From an uncultured Lachnospiraceae bacterium (GTDB lineage: Bacteria; Bacillota; Clostridia; Lachnospirales; Lachnospiraceae), in assembly GCA_946403075.1 (NCBI GenBank), contig CAMIYN010000015.1:1-41624 (forward strand): a stretch of DNA of 41,624 nucleotides, given 5' to 3'. The stretch's first letter is position 1. Every line of letters starts with the position of its first letter. Of this stretch, positions 17,918 through 27,312 are shown piece by piece. The notes beneath the pieces were generated by a model. It did not search any database. It saw only the letters and a program-made list of their open reading frames with translations, and was not told the origin of the DNA. The position numbers and the translations under genes were made by a program.

Positions 17918-19999
17918 ATGGCTAAATTAAATAAGGTATTATGGGATGATAATCCTATTGATGTAACACAAGAGGCAAATTTTATATGGTCTATTGCAAA
18001 TAAACTAAGGGGAACATATCTACCAGATAAATATGGTGATGTGATTATTCCTATGACTATTATTAGAAGATTTGAATGCACCCTTAAACCTACAAAACAA
18101 AAAGTTATAAAATTGTATGAAAAAAGTTCTGAACTTCCAACTAAAAGGTTTGAAAGAGAGTCAGGATTTCAGTTTTATAATGTAAGTCATTTTGATTTAT
18201 CTGAACTATGTAATGATGCTGATAATATAGAAGCAAATTTTAAAGATTATATAAATGGTTTTTCTTTTAATGTGCAAGATATATTAAAACAACTTGACAT
18301 AAATAATCACATTACAAAAATGAGTGAAGGTGGCTGTCTATTTTCTGTAGTAAAAGCTTTTTCAGAACTTGATTTAAACCCTGAAACTTATGATAGCATA
18401 AAAATGGGTTATATATTTGAAAATTTAATTGGTAGATTTTATCAAAATGTAGATGCAGGGCAATATTATACTGGTAGAGATATTATAAAAACTTTGGTTG
18501 CAATTTTGACAGCAGAAGGTAGTGATTATATATTTAAAGACCATCAAGCGATTTATGTTTTGGATCAAGCAGCAGGAACTGGGGGAATGTTATCTACTGC
18601 TTATTCTTATTTTAGTCAAATGAATGAAACAGCAGAAATTCATTTATATGGTCAAGAACTGATGGGGCCATCTTATGCGGTAGGCCTTGCTGAAATGCTA
18701 ATAAAAGGTCAAGATGCTACAAATTTTCGTCATACAGATACTTTTAGAGAAGATTGCTTCCCTGATAAAAAAATGAATTTTGTGATTGAAAATCCTCCTT
18801 TTGGAACTCCATGGTCAGGAAAAGATGCAAAAGAAGGACAAGAGAAAGCAGTTAGAGATGAATTTGCAAAAGGCATCAATAAAAGTAGATGGGGGATAGG
18901 ATTACCAAGTGGTGGAGACTCACAATTAATATTTATGCAATCTGCATATAATAAAATGGATTCACAAGTTGGGAGAGCAGCTATTATTGAAAATGGTTCG
19001 CCACTTTTTAGTGGTGCCGTATCATCTGGGGAAAGTCAGATAAGGAGATGGTTTTTGGAAAATGATAAAATAGAAGCAATAATAGCACTTCCTACAGATT
19101 TATTTTATAACACAGGAATATCTACATATGTATGGATTCTATCAAATAATAAAAGAAAAGAGAGAATTGGTAAAATACAATTAATAGATTGCCAATCTAT
19201 TTGTCATAAATTAAGAAAATCACTTGGCAATAAGAAAAACGAATTAACAAAAGAAGATAGAGAACAAATAGTTAAATTGTATACTGATTTTAAAGAAAAT
19301 GAATTTGTAAAAATATATGATAATAATGAATTCATTTATAGAGAATATACTATAATGCAACCATTACAACGAAGTTATGCTATAAATGATGATAGATTAA
19401 ATAAACTAAATGAAAAAGGAGGAATCAATATTAGTTCTATATCAAAAAGTGATATGGAAGTGCTTAAAAAAAGGATTAAAAAAAATATTAAACAAATAAC
19501 AAGTATAGATATAAAAGAAAATTTTAGTGATAAAATATTAGAAATATTAAATAATAATAAATCTAAAAAAATATATTTGAATAAAGAAAAATTTATAGAG
19601 CATTTAAATGAATTATTAAATGATATAACTACTGATAATAAAATAATAGAAAAAATCGCAGATTTATTGAGTGTAATGGATAAAACTGCAGAAATACAAA
19701 AAGATAAAAATGGAAATATTTTATATGATAAAGAAACAAAAGATACTGAAATAGTAAAAATAAATGATGATATAAACGAGTATATGAAAAAGGAAGTCCT
19801 GCCACATATACCAGATGCAAAATGGTTTTTTGATGAAGATTTAACAAAAAAGAAGCCTATTATAAAAACTGGTGCAGAGATACCTTTTACAAGATATTTT
19901 TATAAATATAAAAAACCTGAAAAATCAGAAAAATTAATTAAAGAGTTCAATGATTTAGAAAATAAAATACAAAAAGAGCTAAAGGATTTATTCGATTAA
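17918..19999 (+). CDS. hsdM: Type I restriction-modification DNA methyltransferase, M subunit
   Basis: 693 aa. The N-terminal HsdM_N helical domain (FIWSIANKLRGTYLPDKYGDVI...) is followed by an N6-adenine methyltransferase domain with the SAM-binding motif DQAAGTGG (216-223) and the catalytic NPPF (292-295). It partners HsdS for methylation and HsdS+HsdR for restriction. It is longer than classical HsdM (about 520 aa): a Lys-rich, partly helical C-terminal region of about 180 residues (from about 510) contains the LPHIPDAKWF motif seen in this long subfamily. First gene of the RM operon; hsdS starts 3 bases after the stop. Confidence 0.95.
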   Translation: MAKLNKVLWDDNPIDVTQEANFIWSIANKLRGTYLPDKYGDVIIPMTIIRRFECTLKPTKQKVIKLYEKSSELPTKRFERESGFQFYNVSHFDLSELCNDADNIEANFKDYINGFSFNVQDILKQLDINNHITKMSEGGCLFSVVKAFSELDLNPETYDSIKMGYIFENLIGRFYQNVDAGQYYTGRDIIKTLVAILTAEGSDYIFKDHQAIYVLDQAAGTGGMLSTAYSYFSQMNETAEIHLYGQELMGPSYAVGLAEMLIKGQDATNFRHTDTFREDCFPDKKMNFVIENPPFGTPWSGKDAKEGQEKAVRDEFAKGINKSRWGIGLPSGGDSQLIFMQSAYNKMDSQVGRAAIIENGSPLFSGAVSSGESQIRRWFLENDKIEAIIALPTDLFYNTGISTYVWILSNNKRKERIGKIQLIDCQSICHKLRKSLGNKKNELTKEDREQIVKLYTDFKENEFVKIYDNNEFIYREYTIMQPLQRSYAINDDRLNKLNEKGGINISSISKSDMEVLKKRIKKNIKQITSIDIKENFSDKILEILNNNKSKKIYLNKEKFIEHLNELLNDITTDNKIIEKIADLLSVMDKTAEIQKDKNGNILYDKETKDTEIVKINDDINEYMKKEVLPHIPDAKWFFDEDLTKKKPIIKTGAEIPFTRYFYKYKKPEKSEKLIKEFNDLENKIQKELKDLFD

Positions 20000-20002
20000 A
20001 AT

Positions 20003-21340
20003 ATGAAAGATAAAAGCAATAGAAAATTAAAAGATAGTGGAATTGAGTGGATAGGGAAAGTGCCTGCTGAGTGGAATGTTGAAAGACTTCAATGGCATTT
20101 ATTTGAAATTAATGAAAAAAACGATCCAATCAAAACAATAGATGTGCTTTCATTAACAAATAAAAAAGGAGTATTACCTTATGAAGAAAAAGGAAATCAA
20201 GGGAATAAATCTAAAGAAAATTATAGCGAATATAAAATTGCATATAAAGATACAATTGTTGCTAATAGTATGAACATACTTATAGGTTCAGTAGGTTATT
20301 CTAATTTTTATGGTTGTGTTAGTCCAGTATATTATATTTTCAAAGAATATAAAGGCAATAATTTAAGATTTTTTAATTATATTCTTTCTACATCTGAATT
20401 TCAAAGAGAATTAAAAAAATATGCTAATGGTATTTTAGAAATAAGATTAAGATTATCTTCTGATGACATATTAAAAAGAATTGTACCAGTTCCTAATTAT
20501 AAAGAACAATGTAAAATTGCTGATTTTCTTGATAGTAAATGTTTTAAAATAGATAAAATAATTAATGATATTAATAAGCAAATTGAGACTTTAGTAAATT
20601 ACAAAAAATCACTTATAAATGATTTAGTAACAGGAAAAAAAGTCCTTGTAGGGGCGAAGCAGTGCGAGCCCGAAAAAACAAAAGATAGTGGGATTGAGTG
20701 GATTAGAGCAATTCCAAGTAATTGGAAAGTTTCAAAACTTAAATATATGTTTACATTTGGTAAAGGTTTGCCAATAACAAAAGCTAATTTAATAGAAGAT
20801 GGATTGCCAGTTGTTAGTTATGGGCAAATTCATTCAAAAGATAATAATAAAGTGTCTATTGATAAAAAATTGAAAAGATTTGTAGACACTATTTTTGCTA
20901 CATTATATCCTCAATGTGAAGTTTATCAATATGACTTTATATTTGCTGATACTTCTGAAGACTTAGATGGTTGTGGAAATTGTGTTTATAATCGTGATGA
21001 TGATAAGTTGTTTGCTGGATACCATTCTATTGTTTTGCATTCAATTAATAAAAAGGACAATAGATATTTTGCATATTTGTTTTTGACAGATATATGGCGC
21101 ACACAAATTACAAATTATGTTAATGGTGTCAAAGTATTTAGCATTACACAAGGAATATTACAAAAAACATATATCACTGAACCTCCAGAGTGTGAAAAAG
21201 ATAACATAGCAGATTATCTTGATAATAAATGCTCTAAAATAGATAAAATCATATCCGATAAAAAACAACAAATTGAGTCATTAGAAAAATACAAAAAATC
21301 CCTAATTTTTGAATATGTAACTGGTAAAAAGCAAGTTTAA
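20003..21340 (+). CDS. hsdS: Type I restriction-modification specificity subunit S
   Basis: 445 aa in two homologous halves, each opening with KDSGIEWI (about residues 11 and 229), then a target recognition domain and a coiled-coil spacer (ADFLDSKC...KKSLINDLVTGKK and ADYLDNKC...KKSLIFEYVTGKK). Each half should read one part of a split DNA target. A copy of the dispersed 25-bp repeat (20648-20672) lies in frame at the junction between halves, coding VGAKQCEP from residue 216. The two matching spacers also offer sites for recombination. It lies 3 bases after hsdM and uses weak AAAGGA. The target cannot be read from the sequence. Confidence 0.94.
   Translation: MKDKSNRKLKDSGIEWIGKVPAEWNVERLQWHLFEINEKNDPIKTIDVLSLTNKKGVLPYEEKGNQGNKSKENYSEYKIAYKDTIVANSMNILIGSVGYSNFYGCVSPVYYIFKEYKGNNLRFFNYILSTSEFQRELKKYANGILEIRLRLSSDDILKRIVPVPNYKEQCKIADFLDSKCFKIDKIINDINKQIETLVNYKKSLINDLVTGKKVLVGAKQCEPEKTKDSGIEWIRAIPSNWKVSKLKYMFTFGKGLPITKANLIEDGLPVVSYGQIHSKDNNKVSIDKKLKRFVDTIFATLYPQCEVYQYDFIFADTSEDLDGCGNCVYNRDDDKLFAGYHSIVLHSINKKDNRYFAYLFLTDIWRTQITNYVNGVKVFSITQGILQKTYITEPPECEKDNIADYLDNKCSKIDKIISDKKQQIESLEKYKKSLIFEYVTGKKQV
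20648..20672 (+). repeat. Dispersed repeat inserted in frame within hsdS
   Basis: A 25-base copy, GTAGGGGCGAAGC followed by AGTGCGAGCCCG, identical in form to the copy in the 17534-17831 array. It is translated as VGAKQCEPE in the HsdS inter-domain linker. It is the only copy in the window that lies inside a recognised gene. Confidence 0.92.
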
Positions 21341-21361
21341 AGTGGTAAATTCAACCACTTT
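21339..21361 (+). promoter_or_regulatory. Short hairpin after hsdS
   Basis: A perfect 8-bp stem AAAGTGGT / ACCACTTT with a 7-base loop, starting within the hsdS stop codon and ending 5 bases before an AAAGGAG ribosome site. No U-tract follows, so it is not a standard terminator. It could slow read-through or shield the ribosome site. Confidence 0.45.
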
Positions 21362-21374
21362 AGAAAGGAGTTCT

Positions 21375-21458
21375 ATGTCAAACAAAGACTTGAATAATAA
21401 TGGAGATATTGTGAGTTGTGAGATAATTCGGAAAATCCAAATTAGATGTTCTATGTAG
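21375..21458 (+). CDS. 27-codon ORF with strong ribosome site
   Basis: AAAGGAG lies 4 bases before an ATG that opens MSNKDLNNNGDIVSCE... and ends at TAG 21456-21458 (27 residues). The site is better than those of hsdS or the DUF1016 gene. It may be a small expressed peptide, a leader that couples translation to the next gene (24 bases downstream), or the leftover start of a lost gene. The peptide has no recognised domain. Confidence 0.35.
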   Translation: MSNKDLNNNGDIVSCEIIRKIQIRCSM

Positions 21459-21482
21459 TAGTAGAAAAGGAAATAAATATTT

Positions 21483-22463
21483 ATGGATGAAATGATAAAA
21501 ATATCAAAAGAATTAGTTGAAATGATTAGAAAATCAAGAAACAAAGCACTTCAAAAGGTAAATGAAGTATTAATTGAGATGTATTGGAATATTGGAAAGA
21601 AGATATCAAATATATCTGAAAATGCTAATTTTGGAGATAATTATATAGATAAAATAGCTAAAGATATTGCTAACGAAATACCAGGAATTAAGGGTTTTGA
21701 TAGAAGAGGGCTATATAGAATGAAGCAATTTTATGAAGTTTATAGTGATGATGCATTTGTGTCAACAGTGTTGACACAAATTGGTTGGTCTAGCCATATG
21801 TTGATAATTTCAAAAGCTAAAACGGTTGAAGAAAGGCATTTTTATATAAATTTATGCATAAAAGAGCATTATTCATATAGGGAACTTGAAAGGCAAATAA
21901 ATTCAGCATATTATGAAAGATATATGCTATCAAAGGACAAAATATTACCTGAAAAACTTGTAGATAGTAAGCAAAATCCATTTTTAGATACATATATACT
22001 TGAATTTTTGGATTTGCCAAATAGTTTTAGTGAAAAAGAATTACAAAAAGGACTTATAGAAAACATGAAAAATTTCATCCTTGAACTTGGAAAAGATTTT
22101 TCTTTCATGGGGAACGAATATAAAGTAAAAGTTGGAAATGAAGATTATTATATTGATTTATTATTTTATCATAGAGAGCTCAAATGTCTTGTTGCATTTG
22201 AATTAAAAATTGATAAATTTAAACCTGAGTATATATCTAAAATGGATTTTTATTTAGAGGCATTAGATAGAGAATATAAAAAAGAAAATGAAAACCCAAG
22301 TGTAGGTATTATATTATGTGCGACAAAAGATGAGGAAGTAGTGGAATATGCTATGAGTAGAAGCATGTCACCAATACTTGTATCAGAATATAAATTGAAA
22401 TTGCCAGATAAAAAAGTATTAGAAGATAAATTAAGAGATTTTATCAATATTAGCAATGATTAA
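21483..22463 (+). CDS. DUF1016/YhcG-family PD-(D/E)XK nuclease
   Basis: 326 aa. The N-terminal half is the DUF1016_N helical domain (EVLIEMYWNIGKKI, QIGWSSHMLIISKAK, YSYRELERQI). The C-terminal half is a PD-(D/E)XK-type nuclease fold with D225 and E240-L-K242 (YIDLLFYH...AFELK). The family is commonly found beside type I RM and other defence genes; its function is not settled. Here it lies inside the RM locus between hsdS and hsdR, in the same direction, 12 bases before hsdR, so it is probably co-expressed. Start ATG 7 bases after AAAAGGA. Confidence 0.9.
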   Translation: MDEMIKISKELVEMIRKSRNKALQKVNEVLIEMYWNIGKKISNISENANFGDNYIDKIAKDIANEIPGIKGFDRRGLYRMKQFYEVYSDDAFVSTVLTQIGWSSHMLIISKAKTVEERHFYINLCIKEHYSYRELERQINSAYYERYMLSKDKILPEKLVDSKQNPFLDTYILEFLDLPNSFSEKELQKGLIENMKNFILELGKDFSFMGNEYKVKVGNEDYYIDLLFYHRELKCLVAFELKIDKFKPEYISKMDFYLEALDREYKKENENPSVGIILCATKDEEVVEYAMSRSMSPILVSEYKLKLPDKKVLEDKLRDFINISND

Positions 22464-22475
22464 TAGAGGTGAAGT

Positions 22476-25472
22476 ATGCCAAAAGCAAAAGAAAAAATAA
22501 ATGAAAGAAAATTCCAAAGATACTTTATTGATTATTTGGTAAACAATAATGGATTTGTAGAAAGAAAAAATAAAGATTTTGATAGATATACAGCAATAAA
22601 TCCAAATGATTTATATGATTTTTTAATTGAAACACAAGAAGAAAAAGTTTTGAATTTAAAAAAAGTATTTAAAGATAAATTTGAAGAAACACTAATTGCT
22701 ACAATTAATAATAAAATCCTAAACACTTCATTAATTGAAACTTTAAAAAACGGTATAGATTTGATAAATAATAAAGATTATCATATTGACTTAATGTATA
22801 ATAAGCCTGCTACAAGTTTTAATAAAGCACTTAATGAATTATACAAAAAAAATATATTTTCGGTATCCGAAGAAGTATATGCAAGTGATACAGAAAGAGT
22901 AGATATGGTTATTTTCTTAAATGGAATAGCTATTATTACTTTAGAATTAAAATATAATCCAGATGGTCAGTCTTACGAAGATGCAATAAAACAATATAGA
23001 TGTGATAGAAATCCTAATAGTAGATTATTTAAATTTAAAAGTGGAGTAATTGTCAATTTTGCTATGGATACGGAGCAAGTGTTTATGTGCACTAAATTAT
23101 GTGGGACATCATCATTTTTTATGCCGTTTAATAAAGGTTGTGGTGAAGGAATAGAAACTGGTGCTGGAAATCCTATTAATAAAGAAGGTTTCAGTGTGTC
23201 ATATATGTGGGAAGATATATTGACTAAAGATACTTTAATCAATATTATTTCTAAATTTGTATTTTTAGATAAAGATGAAAAGAAAGATGAAAATGGCAAG
23301 ATGAAAAAAACAGAAAATATTATATTCCCAAGATACCATCAACTTGATTGTTTGAGAAAAATAATGAGTGATGTGAAACAAAATAAAACACTTTTAAATT
23401 ATTTAATACAGCATAGTGCTGGTAGTGGTAAAACTTATACAATCAGTTGGCTCGCTCATCAACTTGCATTTCTTCATGATGATAATGACAAGATTATATA
23501 TGATAATATAATAATTATGACTGACAGAGTAGTGGTTGATAGGCAGTTGCAAAAGAAAGTATCACAAATAGAGCATAAATCTGGACTTATAAAAGTTTTA
23601 GATGATGAATGCAAATCAAGTGATTTAAAAGCTGCATTAGAAGGTAATACAAAAATTGTGGCAACTACTATTCAAAAGTTTTTATACATATCTGATATTG
23701 TAAAAGGATTAAATAATAAAAAGTTCGCTGTAATAATTGATGAAGCACATTCTTCAACCGCAGGCAAAGATATGGCAGCAGTCACAAAATCTTTATCTTC
23801 TGATATGTCTAGATATGAGGATAAAGATTTAATGGATATTTATGAAGAAGACATAAAATCACATGGAAAACCCACAAATGTATCAATGTTTGCTTTCACA
23901 GCGACTCCAAAACCTGCTACACTTGCTTTCTTTGGGAGAAAAAATGAAAAAGGGCAAGCTGAGGCATTTCATTTATATTCTATGAAACAAGCAATTGAAG
24001 AAGGTTTTATATTAGATGTACTTGAAAGCTTTACACCTTATGACACATATTATAAAGTCAATAAAAAAATAGCAGAAGACCCAAAATATAAAACAAATAT
24101 AGCAAAAAGACAAATTCATAGATATGCAATGCTACATGATACTAATATTACTCAGCGAATAGAGGTGATTGTAGAACATTTCAGAGACTCGGTTTTGAAG
24201 GTTGAACCTTGGGGAAAAGCAATGGTTGTGACAGGAAGTAGAGTTGAGGCTGTAAAATATTATGAAGCATTTTTGGAGTATTGTAAAAATAAGGGATATA
24301 ATGATATAAAACCATTAATTGCTTTTTCTGGAAAAGTGACTGATAAACAACTCGGTGTATCAGATGATGAAACAAAGAAAAGGACTGAGTCTTCTATTAA
24401 TGGATTTAACGAAAGATGGACTGCAGATAGATTTGATGATGATGAATTTAAAGTATTGTTAGTGGCAAATAAGTATCAAACTGGATTTGACCAACCAAAA
24501 CTTTGTAGTATGTATGTAATGAAAAAATTAACAGGTATTTCTGCAGTGCAGACACTTTCAAGGCTTAATAGAATAAATCCTCCATATGATAAAAAAGTAT
24601 TTATACTTGATTTTGTGAATAGTATTAAAGAAATTGAAGATGCTTTTAGCAAATATTATACAATTACATTACTCTGTAATGAAATATCGCCAGAACTCGT
24701 ATATGAAGAAGAGATTAAAATCGATGGTTTCTATGTATTTTCAAATGATGATGTTGATAGAGCAAATGAAATTTATTATGATGATAAATTAAAAAATATT
24801 GATAAAGAAACAAAAATAATGTATTTGTTGTCAAAAGCAAAAAAAGAATTTGAAAAGTTATCTAATGATGATAAAAAAGATTTTTATTTTATATTAAAAA
24901 AATTTGTAAAACATTATGAGTTTTTATTACAAATATCTAATTTTAGCGATATGAATCTTCATAAAAAATATTTTTTTATAGTATGGTTATTGCCATATTT
25001 AAAAATTGGTTCATATTGGGCAGGTTTTGATTTAAAAGAAAAAATTGAAATAACTGATTTTTATCAAAAAAAAGGTAAAGAAGAAAAGAGAGAAAAATTA
25101 AAATCAAATCCTATAGTTAAAATGCCGACAATAAAAGATTTTGGAATGGATGAAGATGATGAAATGAGACTTTCAGAAATAATTGAAGAAATTAATAATT
25201 TAACTGGAATGCATTTTGATAATGATGTCGCATTTAAAGCAGCACTTCAAATAAGGGATTTGATGAAAAAAAATGAAAACTTAGTAGCGAGTGCTAAAAC
25301 AAATAATATACAAGGATTCGAAGATTCTTTTTATAATGAAGCAGATGAAGCATTGCTTGATGGTTTGTCACAAAATCAAGAATTCTTTTCAATGCTTTTA
25401 AAAGATGAAAAAATAAAAAAGAGAGTGCTTGGATTTTTTGTTAAAAATATATATGAGGAATTAAAAAAATAA
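22476..25472 (+). CDS. hsdR: Type I restriction endonuclease, R subunit
   Basis: 998 aa, normal length. It has an N-terminal nuclease domain with D143 and E157-L-K159 (VDMVIFLNGIAIITLELK), then a superfamily 2 motor that moves DNA before cleavage: Walker A SAGSGKT with K319, DEAH at 422-425, FAFTATP (motif III), and YQTGFDQPKL...TLSRLNR (motifs V-VI). The C-terminal region is helical, for assembly with HsdM/HsdS. It cuts unmethylated DNA far from the target as an R2M2S complex. The ribosome site is AGAGGTG 6 bases before the ATG. The gene looks intact, so the system is probably active. Confidence 0.96.
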   Translation: MPKAKEKINERKFQRYFIDYLVNNNGFVERKNKDFDRYTAINPNDLYDFLIETQEEKVLNLKKVFKDKFEETLIATINNKILNTSLIETLKNGIDLINNKDYHIDLMYNKPATSFNKALNELYKKNIFSVSEEVYASDTERVDMVIFLNGIAIITLELKYNPDGQSYEDAIKQYRCDRNPNSRLFKFKSGVIVNFAMDTEQVFMCTKLCGTSSFFMPFNKGCGEGIETGAGNPINKEGFSVSYMWEDILTKDTLINIISKFVFLDKDEKKDENGKMKKTENIIFPRYHQLDCLRKIMSDVKQNKTLLNYLIQHSAGSGKTYTISWLAHQLAFLHDDNDKIIYDNIIIMTDRVVVDRQLQKKVSQIEHKSGLIKVLDDECKSSDLKAALEGNTKIVATTIQKFLYISDIVKGLNNKKFAVIIDEAHSSTAGKDMAAVTKSLSSDMSRYEDKDLMDIYEEDIKSHGKPTNVSMFAFTATPKPATLAFFGRKNEKGQAEAFHLYSMKQAIEEGFILDVLESFTPYDTYYKVNKKIAEDPKYKTNIAKRQIHRYAMLHDTNITQRIEVIVEHFRDSVLKVEPWGKAMVVTGSRVEAVKYYEAFLEYCKNKGYNDIKPLIAFSGKVTDKQLGVSDDETKKRTESSINGFNERWTADRFDDDEFKVLLVANKYQTGFDQPKLCSMYVMKKLTGISAVQTLSRLNRINPPYDKKVFILDFVNSIKEIEDAFSKYYTITLLCNEISPELVYEEEIKIDGFYVFSNDDVDRANEIYYDDKLKNIDKETKIMYLLSKAKKEFEKLSNDDKKDFYFILKKFVKHYEFLLQISNFSDMNLHKKYFFIVWLLPYLKIGSYWAGFDLKEKIEITDFYQKKGKEEKREKLKSNPIVKMPTIKDFGMDEDDEMRLSEIIEEINNLTGMHFDNDVAFKAALQIRDLMKKNENLVASAKTNNIQGFEDSFYNEADEALLDGLSQNQEFFSMLLKDEKIKKRVLGFFVKNIYEELKK

Positions 25473-25567
25473 AAAACATCTAAAGCCTAACAATTCATTT
25501 GAGGTTACCTTTATCTTATATACAAAAATGTAAAGTATAAATTAAATCTAATACTTCAATATTTTCC

Positions 25568-25596
25568 TTGAAAAAATGCTTATATTATTGTAAAAT
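25568..25596 (+). promoter_or_regulatory. Promoter of the nrdR operon
   Basis: TTGAAA (25568-25573), 17-base spacer, TAAAAT (25591-25596), 30 bases before the nrdR start. It starts a new unit after hsdR; no strong terminator is seen between them. Confidence 0.6.
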
Positions 25597-25626
25597 ACTA
25601 TGAATATGTAAAACGAGGTGAATTTA

Positions 25627-26076
25627 GTGAAATGTCCGTATTGTAATAGTCAAAATACAAGTGTAATAGATTCAAGGCCAGTTGAAGATAATGCAATCAG
25701 AAGAAGAAGACAATGTGATGACTGCAACAAGAGATTTACAACTTATGAGAGAGTAGAATCAATAGAATTGGTAGTTAGAAAAAAAGATGGAACAATTGAG
25801 CCATATGACAAAAATAAGATTAGACAAGGCATAGTGTATTCATCAGTAAAGAGACCAATTTCAAAAGAGAGTATAGATAGGTTGGTAGCTGAAATAGAAG
25901 AAGAGATTATGGTTTTTGCTAACAAGACAGAAATTGAAAGTCAAAAAATAGGAGAAATAGTCCTTGAAAAACTGAGAACTCTGGATAAAGTAGCATATAT
26001 AAGGTTTGCATCAGTTTATAGGGATTTTAGAGAAGTTAGTAATTTCAAAGAGGAAGTTGCAAATATAAATAAATAA
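25627..26076 (+). CDS. nrdR: Transcriptional repressor NrdR
   Basis: 149 aa from a GTG start, chosen because GAGGTG lies 6 bases upstream and the protein then begins MKCPYC as in other NrdR; the GTG 9 bases earlier overlaps the ribosome site. It has a zinc ribbon (C3, C6 and a second CxxC at about 30-33, CDDC) followed by an ATP-cone domain (VVRKKDGTIEPYDKNKIRQGI). NrdR senses ATP/dATP and represses ribonucleotide reductase genes by binding NrdR boxes. Its stop overlaps the yqeG-type start by 1 base. Confidence 0.97.
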   Translation: MKCPYCNSQNTSVIDSRPVEDNAIRRRRQCDDCNKRFTTYERVESIELVVRKKDGTIEPYDKNKIRQGIVYSSVKRPISKESIDRLVAEIEEEIMVFANKTEIESQKIGEIVLEKLRTLDKVAYIRFASVYRDFREVSNFKEEVANINK

Positions 26077-26597
26077 TGTTTAAGATATTTACACCTACAT
26101 ATTTTGAAAATAACATATATGATATGGATTTTAAAAAATACTATGAAAAAGGTTATAGATATCTAATTTTTGACATAGACAATACTTTGGTAGAAGATGA
26201 AGAGAGAGAAAATGAAAAAACGATAGACAAGATAAACGAAATTAAAAATATGGGTTTTGTTTGCTCTATACTCTCAAATAATTATGAGTTAAGAGTAAAA
26301 AAATTTGCAGAAAATGTTGGTATAAAAAATTGGGTGTGCCTTGCAAAAAAACCAAAAATAGATGGATACATAGAATTAATTAATCGTTTCAATATTGATA
26401 AAGAAAAAACTTTATACATAGGAGATCAACTATTTACTGATATTTTGGGAGCGAATATGTCAAAAATAGATGTAATACTTGTTAGCCCCCTTGGGATTGA
26501 TAAACATTTTTATATAAGGGTTAAAAGATTTTTTGAAAATGTAATTAAATTTATTTACTTAAATAGGATAAAAAATGCGGACAATAAATTTAAATAA
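26076..26597 (+). CDS. yqeG: YqeG-family HAD (subclass IIIA) phosphatase
   Basis: 173 aa. HAD motifs in order: FDIDNTLVE (nucleophile D33, acid D35), ILSNN (motif II), AKKPKID (Lys, motif III) and GDQLFTDILGAN (motif IV). It is a single-domain IIIA phosphatase related to the phosphatidylglycerophosphatase family; the substrate in bacteria is not settled. The start codon overlaps the nrdR stop (TAATG), and its 3' end overlaps aroD by 23 bases, so the group is translationally coupled. Confidence 0.92.
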   Translation: MFKIFTPTYFENNIYDMDFKKYYEKGYRYLIFDIDNTLVEDEERENEKTIDKINEIKNMGFVCSILSNNYELRVKKFAENVGIKNWVCLAKKPKIDGYIELINRFNIDKEKTLYIGDQLFTDILGANMSKIDVILVSPLGIDKHFYIRVKRFFENVIKFIYLNRIKNADNKFK

Positions 26598-27312
26598 AAA
26601 AAATATTTGTATATCTGTAAAAGATATAGATGTAGATAAAATTAAAAAAAAATTTTCTGATAAAAAATATGATTATGTAGATTGTATAGAATATAGAATT
26701 GATTATTTGATACGAGATAATGTTCCCATAGATGATATAATAAAAAAAATTAATCAATTAAAAAAAATCAAAAAAGGTTTAATAGTTACAATTAGAACAA
26801 AAAATGATGGTGGAGTTGTTTTATTAAAAAAAGAAAAATATTATGATTATATAAAAAAAATAATTATAAATGCTAAATTTTCTTTATTAGATATAGAATA
26901 TAAAAAATATATTGAAAATAAAAAATCATTTGATAATTTAATAAAAGGCAATCAAAAAAAAATACTTTTATCGTATCATGAGTTTAACGAGAGTTTAGAT
27001 AAAAATGAATACAATAAATTATTTATTGATATGAAAAAGGTAGGAGCGAGAGTAATAAAAATAGCGACTTTTGCTTTTGAAAAAATGGATTTAATGAATA
27101 TAATGTCTATAGGTAGAAAATTTGCAAAAAAGAAAGATAGGGATTTTGTCATAATATCAATGGGAAAAAAGGGGATTTTATCAAGGTTATATACAGAATT
27201 TACAAATACAAATATAGTTTTTATAAATGATGGCAGAGAGAGTATAAATAAAATAGGACAATTAAATTATAAAAAATATATAGAGTTGAGAGATAGGTTT
27301 AAAATATGCTAA
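26575..27312 (+). CDS. aroD: Type I 3-dehydroquinate dehydratase
   Basis: 245 aa, the usual size. It makes 3-dehydroshikimate from 3-dehydroquinate in aromatic amino-acid synthesis. Seen: the N-terminal ICISVKD strand, IEYRIDYL (substrate Glu/Arg), TIRTKNDGG, catalytic H135 (LLSYHEF) and the Schiff-base lysine K162 (VIKIATF). It starts within yqeG and ends 7 bases inside the next, shikimate-kinase-like gene. Very Lys-rich and AT-rich, in line with the genome. Confidence 0.95.
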   Translation: MRTINLNKKNICISVKDIDVDKIKKKFSDKKYDYVDCIEYRIDYLIRDNVPIDDIIKKINQLKKIKKGLIVTIRTKNDGGVVLLKKEKYYDYIKKIIINAKFSLLDIEYKKYIENKKSFDNLIKGNQKKILLSYHEFNESLDKNEYNKLFIDMKKVGARVIKIATFAFEKMDLMNIMSIGRKFAKKKDRDFVIISMGKKGILSRLYTEFTNTNIVFINDGRESINKIGQLNYKKYIELRDRFKIC

